64,000 bases of DNA from Cupriavidus sp. D384. Lineage in GTDB: Bacteria; Pseudomonadota; Gammaproteobacteria; Burkholderiales; Burkholderiaceae. The stretch's first letter is position 1, and each line of letters opens with the position of its first letter. Shown in pieces: positions 10,574 through 19,050 of this stretch. Below the pieces are notes generated by a model that saw nothing but the letters and a program-made list of their open reading frames with translations, searched no databases and was not told the origin of the DNA. A program made the translations under genes and the position numbers. The stretch lies in assembly GCF_001652915.1 (NCBI RefSeq), contig NZ_BBQI01000010.1, forward strand, positions 16,073-80,072, given 5' to 3'.

Positions 10574-11446
10574 TCAACCGGCATCGAGCCCGAGCGACGC
10601 CGCCAGCGCTGCCAGGGTCGGCCCGATCGGGGCGGAAATCTTGCAGGTCAGCAGCGGATCGGCACGCGTGGTGCCCAGGTTCAGTGCCGCAACCGGCAGG
10701 CCACGCTCGGCGGCCCACAGGCAGAAGCGGTAGCCCGAGAACACGGTCAGGGACGAACCGATCACCAGCATGCCATCGGCCGCATCGAGCGCAAGGCGGC
10801 CCGCGTCCACGCGGTCACGCGGCACCGATTCGCCAAAGAACACCACATCGGGCTTGAGCACGCCGCCGCAACGCTCGCAGTCGGGCACGGCAAAGTTGTC
10901 GAACAGCGGCGACTCCAGGTGCGCATCGCCATCGGCCGCCGGCAGCGCCGAGACATCGCGGAAGTCTGGATTGTGCAGCCAGAGCCAGCGCTGGATATAG
11001 GTGCGCGGATACTGCGTGGCGCACGACAGGCACACCACCTGCCCGATGCTGCCGTGCAGTTCGATCACATCGCGGCTGCCGGCGCGCTGGTGCAGGCCAT
11101 CCACGTTCTGGGTCACCAGGCCCGTGACGCGCCCGGCGTCGCCGAGCCGCGCCACCACGCGGTGACTGATGTTCGGCTGCGCGGCGTCCGCCACGGGCCA
11201 GCCCACCATGCTGCGCGCCCAGTAGCGCTGGCGCGCCGGATGCCCGCTCAGGAATGCCGTGATCGTCATCGGCGCGGAACGCTGCCAGCGCCCCTGTTGG
11301 TCCCGATAGCCGGGAATGCCGGAATCGGTGCTGATACCGGCGCCGGTCAGCACGAACAGCCGCGAATGACGTTCGACATAGTCGAGCAGCACCGCGCCGG
11401 GGCTGTCCAGATCTTCGGGGCCGTCGCGGTCCGCGGCGTGGCTCAC
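10574..11446 (-). CDS. Sir2-family NAD-dependent protein deacetylase
   Basis: Sirtuin of 290 residues that removes acyl groups from lysines using NAD. The Rossmann NAD motif [15 protein letters not shown] lies at about 35-49, QNVD at 113-116 and the catalytic His131 in ELHGS. A zinc ribbon is formed by Cys139, Cys142, Cys190 and Cys193 (CLSC and CERC), followed by KPDVVFFGE. The ~48-residue spacer inside the zinc module marks a bacterial class II-like subgroup. The GTG start at 11446 overlaps the TGA of the upstream OXDD gene as GTGA and has AAGGTGG upstream, so the two are translationally coupled. Confidence 0.92.
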   Translation of the reverse strand: MSHAADRDGPEDLDSPGAVLLDYVERHSRLFVLTGAGISTDSGIPGYRDQQGRWQRSAPMTITAFLSGHPARQRYWARSMVGWPVADAAQPNISHRVVARLGDAGRVTGLVTQNVDGLHQRAGSRDVIELHGSIGQVVCLSCATQYPRTYIQRWLWLHNPDFRDVSALPAADGDAHLESPLFDNFAVPDCERCGGVLKPDVVFFGESVPRDRVDAGRLALDAADGMLVIGSSLTVFSGYRFCLWAAERGLPVAALNLGTTRADPLLTCKISAPIGPTLAALAASLGLDAG

Positions 11447-11640
11447 GGATCCACCTTGACGCGCCCGACCTGGCGCGCTTCCCAGGCCTTCAGCTCCTGG
11501 CGGTAGCGGTCCATCTCGTCGTTGTAGAAGTCGAACACGCACGGGTCGCAGCCGCTCTGGCAGCACTCGTTGTCGCCGGGGCGCTCGGGCGGCTGCGGCT
11601 TGGGATCATCGGGCGGCGGGAAGGACTCGGCGGCGGACAC
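11443..11640 (-). CDS. Oxidoreductase-like (OXDD) domain small protein
   Basis: Short protein carrying the Cys-rich 'oxidoreductase-like' N-terminal domain: PPPDDPKPQPPERPGDNEC then CQSGCDPCVFDFYNDEM, ending in a helical tail. The CC..C..C cluster is the family hallmark. Biochemical function is unknown (family knowledge). The start is uncertain: GTG at 11640 gives 65 residues beginning VSAAESFPP; the frame is open to an ATG at 11769, but the extra part looks non-coding. It overlaps the sirtuin gene by four bases (GTGA). Confidence 0.72.
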   Translation of the reverse strand: MSAAESFPPPDDPKPQPPERPGDNECCQSGCDPCVFDFYNDEMDRYRQELKAWEARQVGRVKVDP

Positions 11641-11840
11641 GGCTGGGCAGTGGAAGACCAAAACCGCGCCAGTATATGACGCCTGCCCGATCAGGGTCTT
11701 TGGTCCAATGCATGCCAAGGCAATCCCTGATATGCAGGAAACCGGGGCGATATTGAATTGTTTCGACAAAGCTGTGCCGGGCTGGACGCTGCTGATAGTG
11801 TTGTGGCGCCGAACCGGTACACGGCGGACTGCCTATTGCC

Positions 11841-14174
11841 ATGGTCACTGCCACGCGCGTCACTTCCGCATTGCATCGGTCCGCCGCAGGCCTGGCGGCA
11901 ATGCTGGCCTGCGCCGCCGCCATCGCGGCCGAAGCGGGCCGCCAGGTATTGCCGCCGCCCAATCCTGCCCCTACCGCCCCGCCGGTACTTGCACCCGCCA
12001 CGCCCGGCAAGCCCATTGCCACCCCGGCCCTGCCGCCACATCCGGACGGCCGCCCGCGCATCTGCCTGGTGCTTTCGGGGGGCGGTGCGCGCGGCGCGGC
12101 GCATATCGGCGTACTGAAGGTGCTGGAATCGCTACGCGTGCCGGTGGACTGCATCGCCGGCACCAGCATGGGATCGCTGGTCGGCGGCGCGTACGCCACG
12201 GGCATGAGCACGGCCGATATGGAAAAGCTGGTTGGCGGCCTGTCGACCGACGCGCTGTTCAAGGAACGGCCACCGCGCCAGGACCTGGCCATCCGCCGCA
12301 AGATCGAGGATCACACCAACCTGGTGACGCCCGAGATCGGGGTGCGGTCAGACGGGCTGCTGCTGCCGAAGGGCGCGGTGTCGGGCGTGCAGCTTGAAAC
12401 CGTGCTGCGCCAGCTGGCGAATGCGCCCGGCTATCGCGATTTCGATTCGCTGCCGATTCCCTACCGCGCCGTGGCCACCGACCTGGTGGCCGGTACGCCC
12501 GTGGTCTTCAGCGAGGGCGAACTCGCCAATGTCATGCGGGCCAGCATGTCGGTGCCCGGCGCGGTGGCGCCCACCGAGTACGAAGGCAAGCTGCTGGTCG
12601 ACGGCGGGCTGACCGACAACCTGCCCGTGGATGTGGCGCGGGCCATGGGCGCCGACATCATCATTGCCGTGAACCTGGGCACGCCGCTGATGAAGCGCGA
12701 GGAATTGACCTCTCTGATCGGCGTGACCGGGCAAATGCTCAATATCCTGACCGAACAGAACGTGCGCACGTCGCTGGCGTCGCTGAAGCCGACCGACATC
12801 CTGATCGAACCCGCCCTGGGCGATTTCTCGGCCGGCGACTTCAACCACCTGCCCAAGACCATCCCGATTGGCGAAGCCGCCGCGCAGCGCGTTGCCGACC
12901 GGCTGTCCGCGCTGTCGCTGCCGGAAGATCAGTACGCCACCCTGCGCGTCGCGCAGCGGGCACTGCCGCCGCCCGACCTGCGGCCGGTCGACGAAATCCG
13001 CTTCGCGCCGCTGGAGCGTGTCAACCCGGCCTTTGCGTCCGCCACGATGGAAACGCGCCCCGGCGAGCCAATTTCGCAGGCCACGCTGGACCGCGACATG
13101 CGGCGCCTGTTCGGCACGGGCGATTTCGAGCACGTGAACTACCGTTTCCTGGAAGAGCCGGGCAAGCGGGTGCTGAACGTGGAGGCCATCGAAAAGAGCT
13201 ACGGGCCCGACTACCTGCGCTTCGGGCTGGGCCTGAATTCGGACTTCCGTGGCAATGCCTACTTCAACCTGCTCGCCAGCTACCGCCGCACCTGGCTGAA
13301 TTCGCTGGGCGCGGAATGGCGCAACGACGTGCAGGTGGGCCAGACGTCGAGCCTGGTCAGCGAGTTCTACCAGCCGCTCGATACGCGCCAGCAGTTCTTC
13401 GTGGCGCCGCGCATCGAGCTTGAGCGCCGGCCCGTGAACGTCTACAGCGGCGACAGCAAGGTGGCCGAATATGACCTGCGCCGCACCGATATCGCGTTCG
13501 ACGTGGGCAGCCAGTTCACCAAGTATGGCGAGGCGCGGGTTGGCGTGCTGATCGGGCACCAGAACGTATCGCTGTCCACCGGCCCCGAATCGCTTGCGCC
13601 AACCTCCGGCGGCGACGTGCAGCGGCGGGCCATCACCGGCCGGCTGCTGTTCGACCAGCTCGACAGCATCAACTTCCCGCGATTTGGCTATGGCGGATCG
13701 GTCAACGTGTTCTCGTCGCAGGCCGGCATGGGGGCGACCGATACCTATACGAAGGGCGAACTGACGGCGACGGGCGCGTATTCATTCGGCAACAGCACGG
13801 TGAACCTGGGCATCCGCGCCGGCAGCAACATCGGCGGACCAGGGCTGCCCCGCTACGACCTGTTCCAGTGGGGCGGATTCCTGCAGCAGTCCGGCTACAG
13901 CACCGGGCAACTGATCGGCGGCAATATCCAGTTTGCCCGGCTGGTCTACTACAACAAGCTCGTCAAGCAGACGCTGCTGGAAGGGGTTTACGCGGGGGCA
14001 TCGCTGGAAGCCGGCCGGGTAGGCGCGCCGCTGGTGGCGGGCAGCCCCACCGGGTTGCTGAAGTCGGGATCGCTGTTCCTGGGCGTCGACAGCCCGATCG
14101 GGCCGCTGTACGTGGCCTACGGCCGGGCATCCGGCGGACACTATGCCTTCTACCTGTTCCTGGGCAAACCTTAG
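11841..14174 (+). CDS. Patatin-like phospholipase with outer-membrane barrel (PlpD-type, type Vd autotransporter)
   Basis: 777-residue protein predicted to cross the outer membrane as its own transporter. A signal peptide (to about 30) and Pro-rich linker lead to a patatin lipase domain with oxyanion loop SGGGARGAAH (about 78-87), nucleophile Ser109 in GTSMG and the catalytic Asp in VDGG (about 255). A POTRA-like segment (VDEIRFAPLERVNPAF onward) precedes a C-terminal 16-strand-type Omp85 barrel with alternating aromatic strands, ending YLFLGKP. This order (lipase, POTRA, barrel) is the P. aeruginosa PlpD design. The substrate is likely phospholipid, by family. It is monocistronic with a terminator at 14298-14326. 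Confidence 0.93.
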   Translation: MVTATRVTSALHRSAAGLAAMLACAAAIAAEAGRQVLPPPNPAPTAPPVLAPATPGKPIATPALPPHPDGRPRICLVLSGGGARGAAHIGVLKVLESLRVPVDCIAGTSMGSLVGGAYATGMSTADMEKLVGGLSTDALFKERPPRQDLAIRRKIEDHTNLVTPEIGVRSDGLLLPKGAVSGVQLETVLRQLANAPGYRDFDSLPIPYRAVATDLVAGTPVVFSEGELANVMRASMSVPGAVAPTEYEGKLLVDGGLTDNLPVDVARAMGADIIIAVNLGTPLMKREELTSLIGVTGQMLNILTEQNVRTSLASLKPTDILIEPALGDFSAGDFNHLPKTIPIGEAAAQRVADRLSALSLPEDQYATLRVAQRALPPPDLRPVDEIRFAPLERVNPAFASATMETRPGEPISQATLDRDMRRLFGTGDFEHVNYRFLEEPGKRVLNVEAIEKSYGPDYLRFGLGLNSDFRGNAYFNLLASYRRTWLNSLGAEWRNDVQVGQTSSLVSEFYQPLDTRQQFFVAPRIELERRPVNVYSGDSKVAEYDLRRTDIAFDVGSQFTKYGEARVGVLIGHQNVSLSTGPESLAPTSGGDVQRRAITGRLLFDQLDSINFPRFGYGGSVNVFSSQAGMGATDTYTKGELTATGAYSFGNSTVNLGIRAGSNIGGPGLPRYDLFQWGGFLQQSGYSTGQLIGGNIQFARLVYYNKLVKQTLLEGVYAGASLEAGRVGAPLVAGSPTGLLKSGSLFLGVDSPIGPLYVAYGRASGGHYAFYLFLGKP

Positions 14175-14297
14175 GCGCGGGTGCCACAAAGTGCGGCACA
14201 CCGAACCCCCTCGTTAGTTGTATGTAATGTCTCTGTGCGGCTCTCTATACTCGACGATGTCGGTTGGACCCCCGTCCTCCTGACACCCCCTTCCCCG

Positions 14298-14326
14298 GTC
14301 GCCGCCCCAATCGGCGACATTTTTTT
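14298..14326 (+). terminator. Intrinsic terminator between the patatin and IclR genes
   Basis: GTCGCCG (14298-14304) pairs with CGGCGAC (14312-14318), followed by seven T (14320-14326). It lies about 125 bases after the patatin stop. A TATACT hexamer at 14246-14251 also raises the possibility of a short independent transcript ending here. Confidence 0.85.
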
Positions 14327-14398
14327 GTCCGGAATTCGGCAATCTACGTGCCGGAGCGTTAAGATGCGCGATTATCGAACAGCGCATCGCCCCCTGCC

Positions 14399-15247
14399 AT
14401 GGACGCCCCCAATCCCATCCACCTCAAGCCAGCCCAGGCCGACACTGTCCGCGCCGCCCATCCGCCGGCCGACATTCTCAAGAGCTTTGCCGGGGATCCG
14501 AACTTCATGCTGTCGCTGGCGCGCGGCCTGACCGTGCTGGAGGCGTTCTCGGAGCGCAAGCGGCCGCTCACTATCTCGCAGGTGGCCCAACGCACGCAGT
14601 TGTCGCGCGCATCGGTGCGGCGCTGCCTCTATACGCTGGAGCAGCTCGGTTACGTAAGCCAGCAGGACGGGCACTTTGCCCTGCGGCCGCGCGTGCTGCA
14701 TCTGGGGCATGCCTATTTCTCGTCGACGTCGCTGGTGTCATCGGCGCAGCCCATCCTCGACACGCTGAGCGCGCGGGTTCACGAGACGTCGGCGCTGGCC
14801 ATCCTCGATGGCATCGACATCCTGTACCTGGTGCGTTCCGAGGTGCATCGCGTGCTGACCCACGCGCTGGGCATGGGCAGCCGGTTGCCGGCGTATTGCA
14901 CATCCACGGGCCGGCTGCTGCTGGCCCACCAGCCGGACGCCGTGCTCGAAGCGTTCTTCGAACATGCCGAACTGCGCCCGCGCACGCTGCTGACCAAGGT
15001 CTCGCGTCCGGAGCTGGAAACGGCGTTCCAGCGCGCACGCGAACTGGACTATGTGCTGATCGACGAGGAACTGGAGCCGGGCCTGCGGGCGATTGCCGTG
15101 CCGGTGCGCGCCCAGACGGGCATGGTGGTGGCGGCCATCAGCGTGAGCGTGAAGGCCAACAAGGTATCGGAATCCGAAATGATCGCGCGGCTGCTCGGCC
15201 CCATGCGCGAGGCGGCAGCCGCGATCGGCAAGCTGGTGGGAAGCTGA
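14399..15247 (+). CDS. IclR-family transcriptional regulator (PcaR/PobR-like)
   Basis: 282-residue IclR-type regulator. The winged HTH reads LTISQVAQRTQLSRASVRRC at about 60-80. The effector domain follows, with LDGIDILYLVRSE, the ligand-pocket region GSRLPAYCTSTGRLLLA and the closing ELEPGLRAIAVPVRA. The ~37-residue N-terminal extension and these motifs fit the aromatic-catabolism PcaR/PobR/PcaU branch. No catabolic operon lies beside it, so its targets are probably elsewhere. It is convergent with the PilZ gene across a short GC palindrome. Confidence 0.92.
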   Translation: MDAPNPIHLKPAQADTVRAAHPPADILKSFAGDPNFMLSLARGLTVLEAFSERKRPLTISQVAQRTQLSRASVRRCLYTLEQLGYVSQQDGHFALRPRVLHLGHAYFSSTSLVSSAQPILDTLSARVHETSALAILDGIDILYLVRSEVHRVLTHALGMGSRLPAYCTSTGRLLLAHQPDAVLEAFFEHAELRPRTLLTKVSRPELETAFQRARELDYVLIDEELEPGLRAIAVPVRAQTGMVVAAISVSVKANKVSESEMIARLLGPMREAAAAIGKLVGS

Positions 15248-15262
15248 CCCTGTTGAGGTCCG

Positions 15263-15281
15263 AACCGGGGCTCAGCCCCGG
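15263..15281. terminator. GC-rich palindrome at convergent junction, possible terminator
   Basis: ACCGGGGCT and AGCCCCGGT form a 19-bp near-perfect palindrome spanning the end of the PilZ gene and the gap after the IclR gene. There is no T-run, so if it stops transcription it is weak or factor-assisted. Confidence 0.35.
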
Positions 15282-16066
15282 TGCGCCAGTTCCAGCTGGA
15301 ACACCAGGCGCTGCAGGAAGTTTTCCATGCGTCCATCCGGATTCAGGAACGCGCAGCCGTAGTGGTGGACGGTGTTGTCGTCAAACCCCACCAGCCAGTG
15401 GCCCACCACCTGCATGTCCAGCTCAAGCCGGCCCAGCTCGGCAAAATCGAGGCGGCACTTCTTGATGACCGTGCCCACCGGCAGCAGGTCGGCGCCCACC
15501 TGGCGCGAGCGCAGGCCCACGCCGGACAGCGAAAGGTCGGCGATATCGAGCTGCAGCGTGGACTTGTCGACCGAATCCGGCAGCACGATCTCGCAGCGAT
15601 AACCCTTGGTCAGCAGCGTACGGGCGCGGAAGTGGCGGCGGCGCTGGAAGTGGTAGAGCTTTTCGGGGAAGTCGGCGATAAAGGCCGGGCCGCCTTCGAA
15701 ACGCGTGGCACCGGGCGTGCCCACCACGAAGTTCACCGGCACCCCGCGCAGCAGGCCCGAAAAGGCGTTCATCTCCGAGCCCATCAACGCCTGGCGCTCG
15801 GCATCGGCACGGCACCAGTCGAAAATAAATGTCTTGTTGGCCGGGTCGACGTGCAGGATCGACGTCACGATTTCCGAGCCATTGCGCGAGCGCACGTTCA
15901 GCAGGCACTTCTGCCAGGCCATGTCGCGCAGCACCGTACCGATCTGCGAACTGTGCGTCAGCCGGTAGCGTTCATCCGACTGCGCAGAGTCCCGCTCGTC
16001 GGACTCGCCCTCGAACTGGGACAAGGATTGGCCTTCCTGCGGCCCGCGGGGATCTTGAAGACTCAT
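15272..16066 (-). CDS. ycgR: PilZ-domain flagellar brake protein (YcgR-like)
   Basis: 264-residue YcgR-type c-di-GMP receptor that slows the flagellar motor. The N-terminal YcgR domain spans about residues 35-135. The C-terminal PilZ domain carries the ligand motifs RRRHFR (142-147, RxxxR) and DLSLSG (177-182, D/NxSxxG). The start MSLQDPRG at 16066 is chosen over an upstream in-frame ATG because the extension is Arg/Ala-rich and non-homologous. No flagellar genes lie nearby. It acts in the cytoplasm at the motor by family knowledge. Confidence 0.92.
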   Translation of the reverse strand: MSLQDPRGPQEGQSLSQFEGESDERDSAQSDERYRLTHSSQIGTVLRDMAWQKCLLNVRSRNGSEIVTSILHVDPANKTFIFDWCRADAERQALMGSEMNAFSGLLRGVPVNFVVGTPGATRFEGGPAFIADFPEKLYHFQRRRHFRARTLLTKGYRCEIVLPDSVDKSTLQLDIADLSLSGVGLRSRQVGADLLPVGTVIKKCRLDFAELGRLELDMQVVGHWLVGFDDNTVHHYGCAFLNPDGRMENFLQRLVFQLELAHRG

Positions 16067-16275
16067 GGAATACGCTACTTCTAATAGTGGTTGCGCCGCG
16101 GGTCGCCGGGGCGGGCGGGCAATGGATCTGTCAGCGCGCGGCGCGCCAGCCGCCGCATGGTAAGCGCGCCACCTTAGCGACGCAAGCATATGCCTTGGCC
16201 TTCGGCAAAATACGACGTAACTTTAGAAACCGACTTCGGTGGGGTAGCTTCCGCTGCGCTTTCCGCATCGATCCG

Positions 16276-17211
16276 TTACCCCATGGACGTGTCCGCCGAA
16301 CCAGGTGCCGGACCAGGGGCCGGCCGCCCCAGTTCAGCGCGCAACCACTGCAATAGCGCCTCGCGGCGCGGATCCCTGGCAAACGGCACTGGCGATATCA
16401 GGTGATACGCCGAGCCATCGGGCACAAACCCGCATGGTGCGGTCAGCCGGCCATCGGCCAGTTCGTCGGCAGCCATCCATTCCGATGCGACGGCCCAGCC
16501 CAGGCCGGCGGCCGCGGCCTGCAGACTCAGATAGAAGTGTTCGTACCAGGCGTCGCGCTGTCCGGCCAGGCCACCTTTGGCGCCGTCCGGGCTGCCGGGC
16601 TGCGCCGCCCCGGCGCTGCGGGCCCAGCGCTGCCAGGCATCGGGGCGCGTGCGGGTATGCAGCCGCACGGCATCGGCCAGCGCGACCGATGCCTGGTCGG
16701 GCCGACAGACCGGCCCCACGCGCTCGGGCGCCAGTTCGCTGGTATGCCAGCGCGGGTCGAACGCGAAATCGTTGCGCCGCAACGCAACGTCGATGCCCTG
16801 GGCGGCAAAGTCCACCGGCCCCCCGGCCGCCATCAGATGCAGCGGGATGTCCGGATGGACGGCCGAAAACCGGCTGAGCCGTGGAATCAGCCAGCGCATG
16901 GCAATGGTGGGTTCGCACGACAGCACCAGCGCCGCATTCGCGGCCGGCGCGCGGATCCGCTCGGCGGCCGCCGCCAGCAGATCCATCGATTGGGTGGCCG
17001 CCGCGTGCAGCGTCTGCCCGGCTTCGGTCAGAAATACGGCCCGGTTGCGCCGCTCGAACAGCGGCACGCCCAGCGCGTCTTCCAGTTGCCGGATCTGGCG
17101 GCTGATCGCGCCATGCGTCAGGTGAAGTTCGGCGGCCGCGCGGGCGAAATTCTGGTGCCGCGCCGCGGCCTCGAAAAAGCGGATCCAGCCCAGCCAGTGC
17201 ATCGAAGCCAT
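16276..17211 (-). CDS. LysR-family regulator (GcvA-like)
   Basis: 311-residue LysR regulator. Its HTH is FARAAAELHLTHGAISRQIR and the opening HWLGWIRFFEAAARHQNF resembles the GcvA/AmpR branch. The effector domain begins LVLSCEPTIAMRWLIPRL. It is divergent from the LysE exporter at 17340 with a 128-base shared promoter region, a common arrangement for a regulator controlling an amino-acid exporter. ATG at 17202 is an alternative start. The effector is not known. Confidence 0.92.
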   Translation of the reverse strand: MASMHWLGWIRFFEAAARHQNFARAAAELHLTHGAISRQIRQLEDALGVPLFERRNRAVFLTEAGQTLHAAATQSMDLLAAAAERIRAPAANAALVLSCEPTIAMRWLIPRLSRFSAVHPDIPLHLMAAGGPVDFAAQGIDVALRRNDFAFDPRWHTSELAPERVGPVCRPDQASVALADAVRLHTRTRPDAWQRWARSAGAAQPGSPDGAKGGLAGQRDAWYEHFYLSLQAAAAGLGWAVASEWMAADELADGRLTAPCGFVPDGSAYHLISPVPFARDPRREALLQWLRAELGRPAPGPAPGSADTSMG

Positions 17212-17339
17212 GCGATCAGTCAGTTTTACTCACGGAATTGCGCCAGTATAAATCGCTTTCCGTACCCATTTCTGCGAGACAGAATGGCGCCTGCCAGGTC
17301 TCTGCCGCCGCCACCTTCCACAACGAAAACTGACCAGAA

Positions 17340-17963
17340 ATGACCCCGCTTGCCGAACTTGCCGCCGTTGCCACGATCACCATCCTTGCCGTTATCAGCC
17401 CGGGGCCCGATTTCGCCATGGTCACCCGCAACAGCTACCTGTTCGGGCGGCGCACCGGGCTGCTGTGCGCGCTGGGCATCGCCATGGGCGTGCAGGTGCA
17501 TGTGGCCTATACGATGTTCGGGGTGTCGCTGCTGATTGCCCATGCCCATGGGGTGCTGTCGATCATCAAGCTGCTGGGTGCGGGTTATCTGGTGTGGATC
17601 GGCATCCAGACCCTGCGCAACCGCAAGGCCTTGGCCGTCGACACCACGGCCGCAGCGGCCATTTCCGGCGCGGCGGCCTGCCGCATGGGCTTTCTGACCA
17701 ACGCGCTGAACCCGAAGACCACACTGTTCGTGGTCAGCACCTACACGCAGGTGGTCAGCCCCCATACGCCGCTGGCGGCGCAGTTCGGCTACGGGTTGTT
17801 CATGTCGCTGGCGCACCTGGTGTGGTTCGGCATCGTCGCGTGGTGCTTTGGCTCGCCGGCATTGCGCGCGGCCATGCTGCGGCGCCAGCGGCTGCTGGAC
17901 CGGGTTATCGGCACCACGCTGTGCGGGCTTGGCGTGGCGCTCGGTGTCAGCAACCTGGGGTAG
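17340..17963 (+). CDS. LysE/RhtB-family amino-acid exporter
   Basis: 207-residue inner-membrane exporter with six predicted helices. The family signature ISPGPDFAMVTRNSYLFGRR is at about residues 19-38, and GFLTNALNPKTTLFVVS marks the second half. It exports amino acids or derivatives by family; the exact substrate is unknown. It is divergent from a GcvA-like LysR gene, its likely regulator, and overlaps the 3' end of thpR on the other strand by 17 bases. Confidence 0.92.
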   Translation: MTPLAELAAVATITILAVISPGPDFAMVTRNSYLFGRRTGLLCALGIAMGVQVHVAYTMFGVSLLIAHAHGVLSIIKLLGAGYLVWIGIQTLRNRKALAVDTTAAAAISGAAACRMGFLTNALNPKTTLFVVSTYTQVVSPHTPLAAQFGYGLFMSLAHLVWFGIVAWCFGSPALRAAMLRRQRLLDRVIGTTLCGLGVALGVSNLG

Positions 17964-18495
17964 CTGGCCGATAGGTGTCGCGCACCACGTGCCGCGCGCC
18001 TTGCTTGCTCAGAAAACTCTCGTAGAGCAGGAACCGGTCGACGCTCCATGGCGGCGGTGCCAGGTTGTGGAACGCACCAAGCCAGTCGCGCAGCAGCGGC
18101 TCGGGTGCGCCCGGACGGCTGCGTGCGAGGGTCAGGTGCGGCCGGAAGCGGCGGGGGTCGGGCGCGACGCCCTGGGTGTCGAGCACCGCGGTCACGGAAT
18201 CGAACAAATCCTGCAAGGGCGCCGATTCGGCCAGCCCGGCCCACAGGATCGAACCCTGCCGGCCCCGAAAGCGGCCCACCCCGCTAACGTGGAGTTGCAT
18301 GGGTTTGACGTCCACGGCATGCAGCGCCTGTGCGATCTCTGCCGTGGCCGCCGCATCGCAATCGCCCAGGAAACGCAGCGTCAGGTGCAGCTGCGCGGCT
18401 GGCGTGGGCCGGATATCACGATGAGCAGGCAGGGTTTGCAGCAGCCTGTCCGCCAGCGTGGCCGGCGTGTCGATCGCGATAAATAGCCGCGGCAC
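17947..18495 (-). CDS. thpR: RNA 2',3'-cyclic phosphodiesterase
   Basis: 182-residue 2H phosphoesterase that opens 2',3'-cyclic phosphates on RNA ends. Both HxTx motifs are present: HLTL at 37-40 and HLTL at 120-123. The start MPRLFIAID is the family start and uses GTG at 18495. It is the last gene of an ada-ogt-thpR run, three bases after the ogt stop. Confidence 0.93.
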   Translation of the reverse strand: MPRLFIAIDTPATLADRLLQTLPAHRDIRPTPAAQLHLTLRFLGDCDAAATAEIAQALHAVDVKPMQLHVSGVGRFRGRQGSILWAGLAESAPLQDLFDSVTAVLDTQGVAPDPRRFRPHLTLARSRPGAPEPLLRDWLGAFHNLAPPPWSVDRFLLYESFLSKQGARHVVRDTYRPATPGC

Positions 18496-18498
18496 CGT

Positions 18499-19050
18499 TC
18501 AATACAGCGCCAACGCGGCCTGGCCCGCCTGCGCGCGGCCCGGCCCACCTGCGCCGCCGGGCTGCAGCACGCCCTCCAGGCCCAGCAGCGCACGCTTGCG
18601 ATCGACCCCACCCGCATAGCCGGTCAGCGCCCCCGAGGCGCCCAGGACGCGATGGCATGGCACGATGACCGACAGCGGATTGCGCCCCACGGCCCCGCCC
18701 ACCGCGCGCGAATGGCTCGGCGGCAGGCCCAGGCCAGCGCCCAATTGTCCGTACGTCGACGTTTCGCCAAATTCGATGTCGCACAGGGCCTGCCAGATCC
18801 GTTGCTGGAAGGCGCTGCCGGCAAACCGGATCGGCACCGTGAACGTATGCAGCCGGCCGTCGAAATAGGCGTCGAGTTCGTCCGCCGCCTGCGCCAGCAC
18901 GCGCGCATCGGCGTCGGACGCCGGCCCCGTGGCACTTGCCTGGCTGGGGTAGTACTTCTGTCCCGCGAAGAACACGCCCGTCAGCAGGCCGTCTTGCGCG
19001 CGCAGCAGGATGTTGCCCAGCGGGCTGTCGATGATCTGATAGCTGTTCAT
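18499..19050 (-). CDS. ogt: Methylated-DNA--protein-cysteine S-methyltransferase
   Basis: Suicide repair protein of 183 residues that takes methyl groups from O6-methylguanine or O4-methylthymine. The acceptor is Cys132 in VIVPCHRVLGASGALTGYAG, and the DNA-binding helix FQQRIWQALCDIEFGETSTY is intact. The C-terminal ~20 residues are an Ala/Gly-rich extension. The ATG overlaps the stop of the Ada-AlkA gene as ATGA, so the proteins are made together; it supplies the O6-methyltransferase activity missing from that fusion. Confidence 0.95.
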   Translation of the reverse strand: MNSYQIIDSPLGNILLRAQDGLLTGVFFAGQKYYPSQASATGPASDADARVLAQAADELDAYFDGRLHTFTVPIRFAGSAFQQRIWQALCDIEFGETSTYGQLGAGLGLPPSHSRAVGGAVGRNPLSVIVPCHRVLGASGALTGYAGGVDRKRALLGLEGVLQPGGAGGPGRAQAGQAALALY

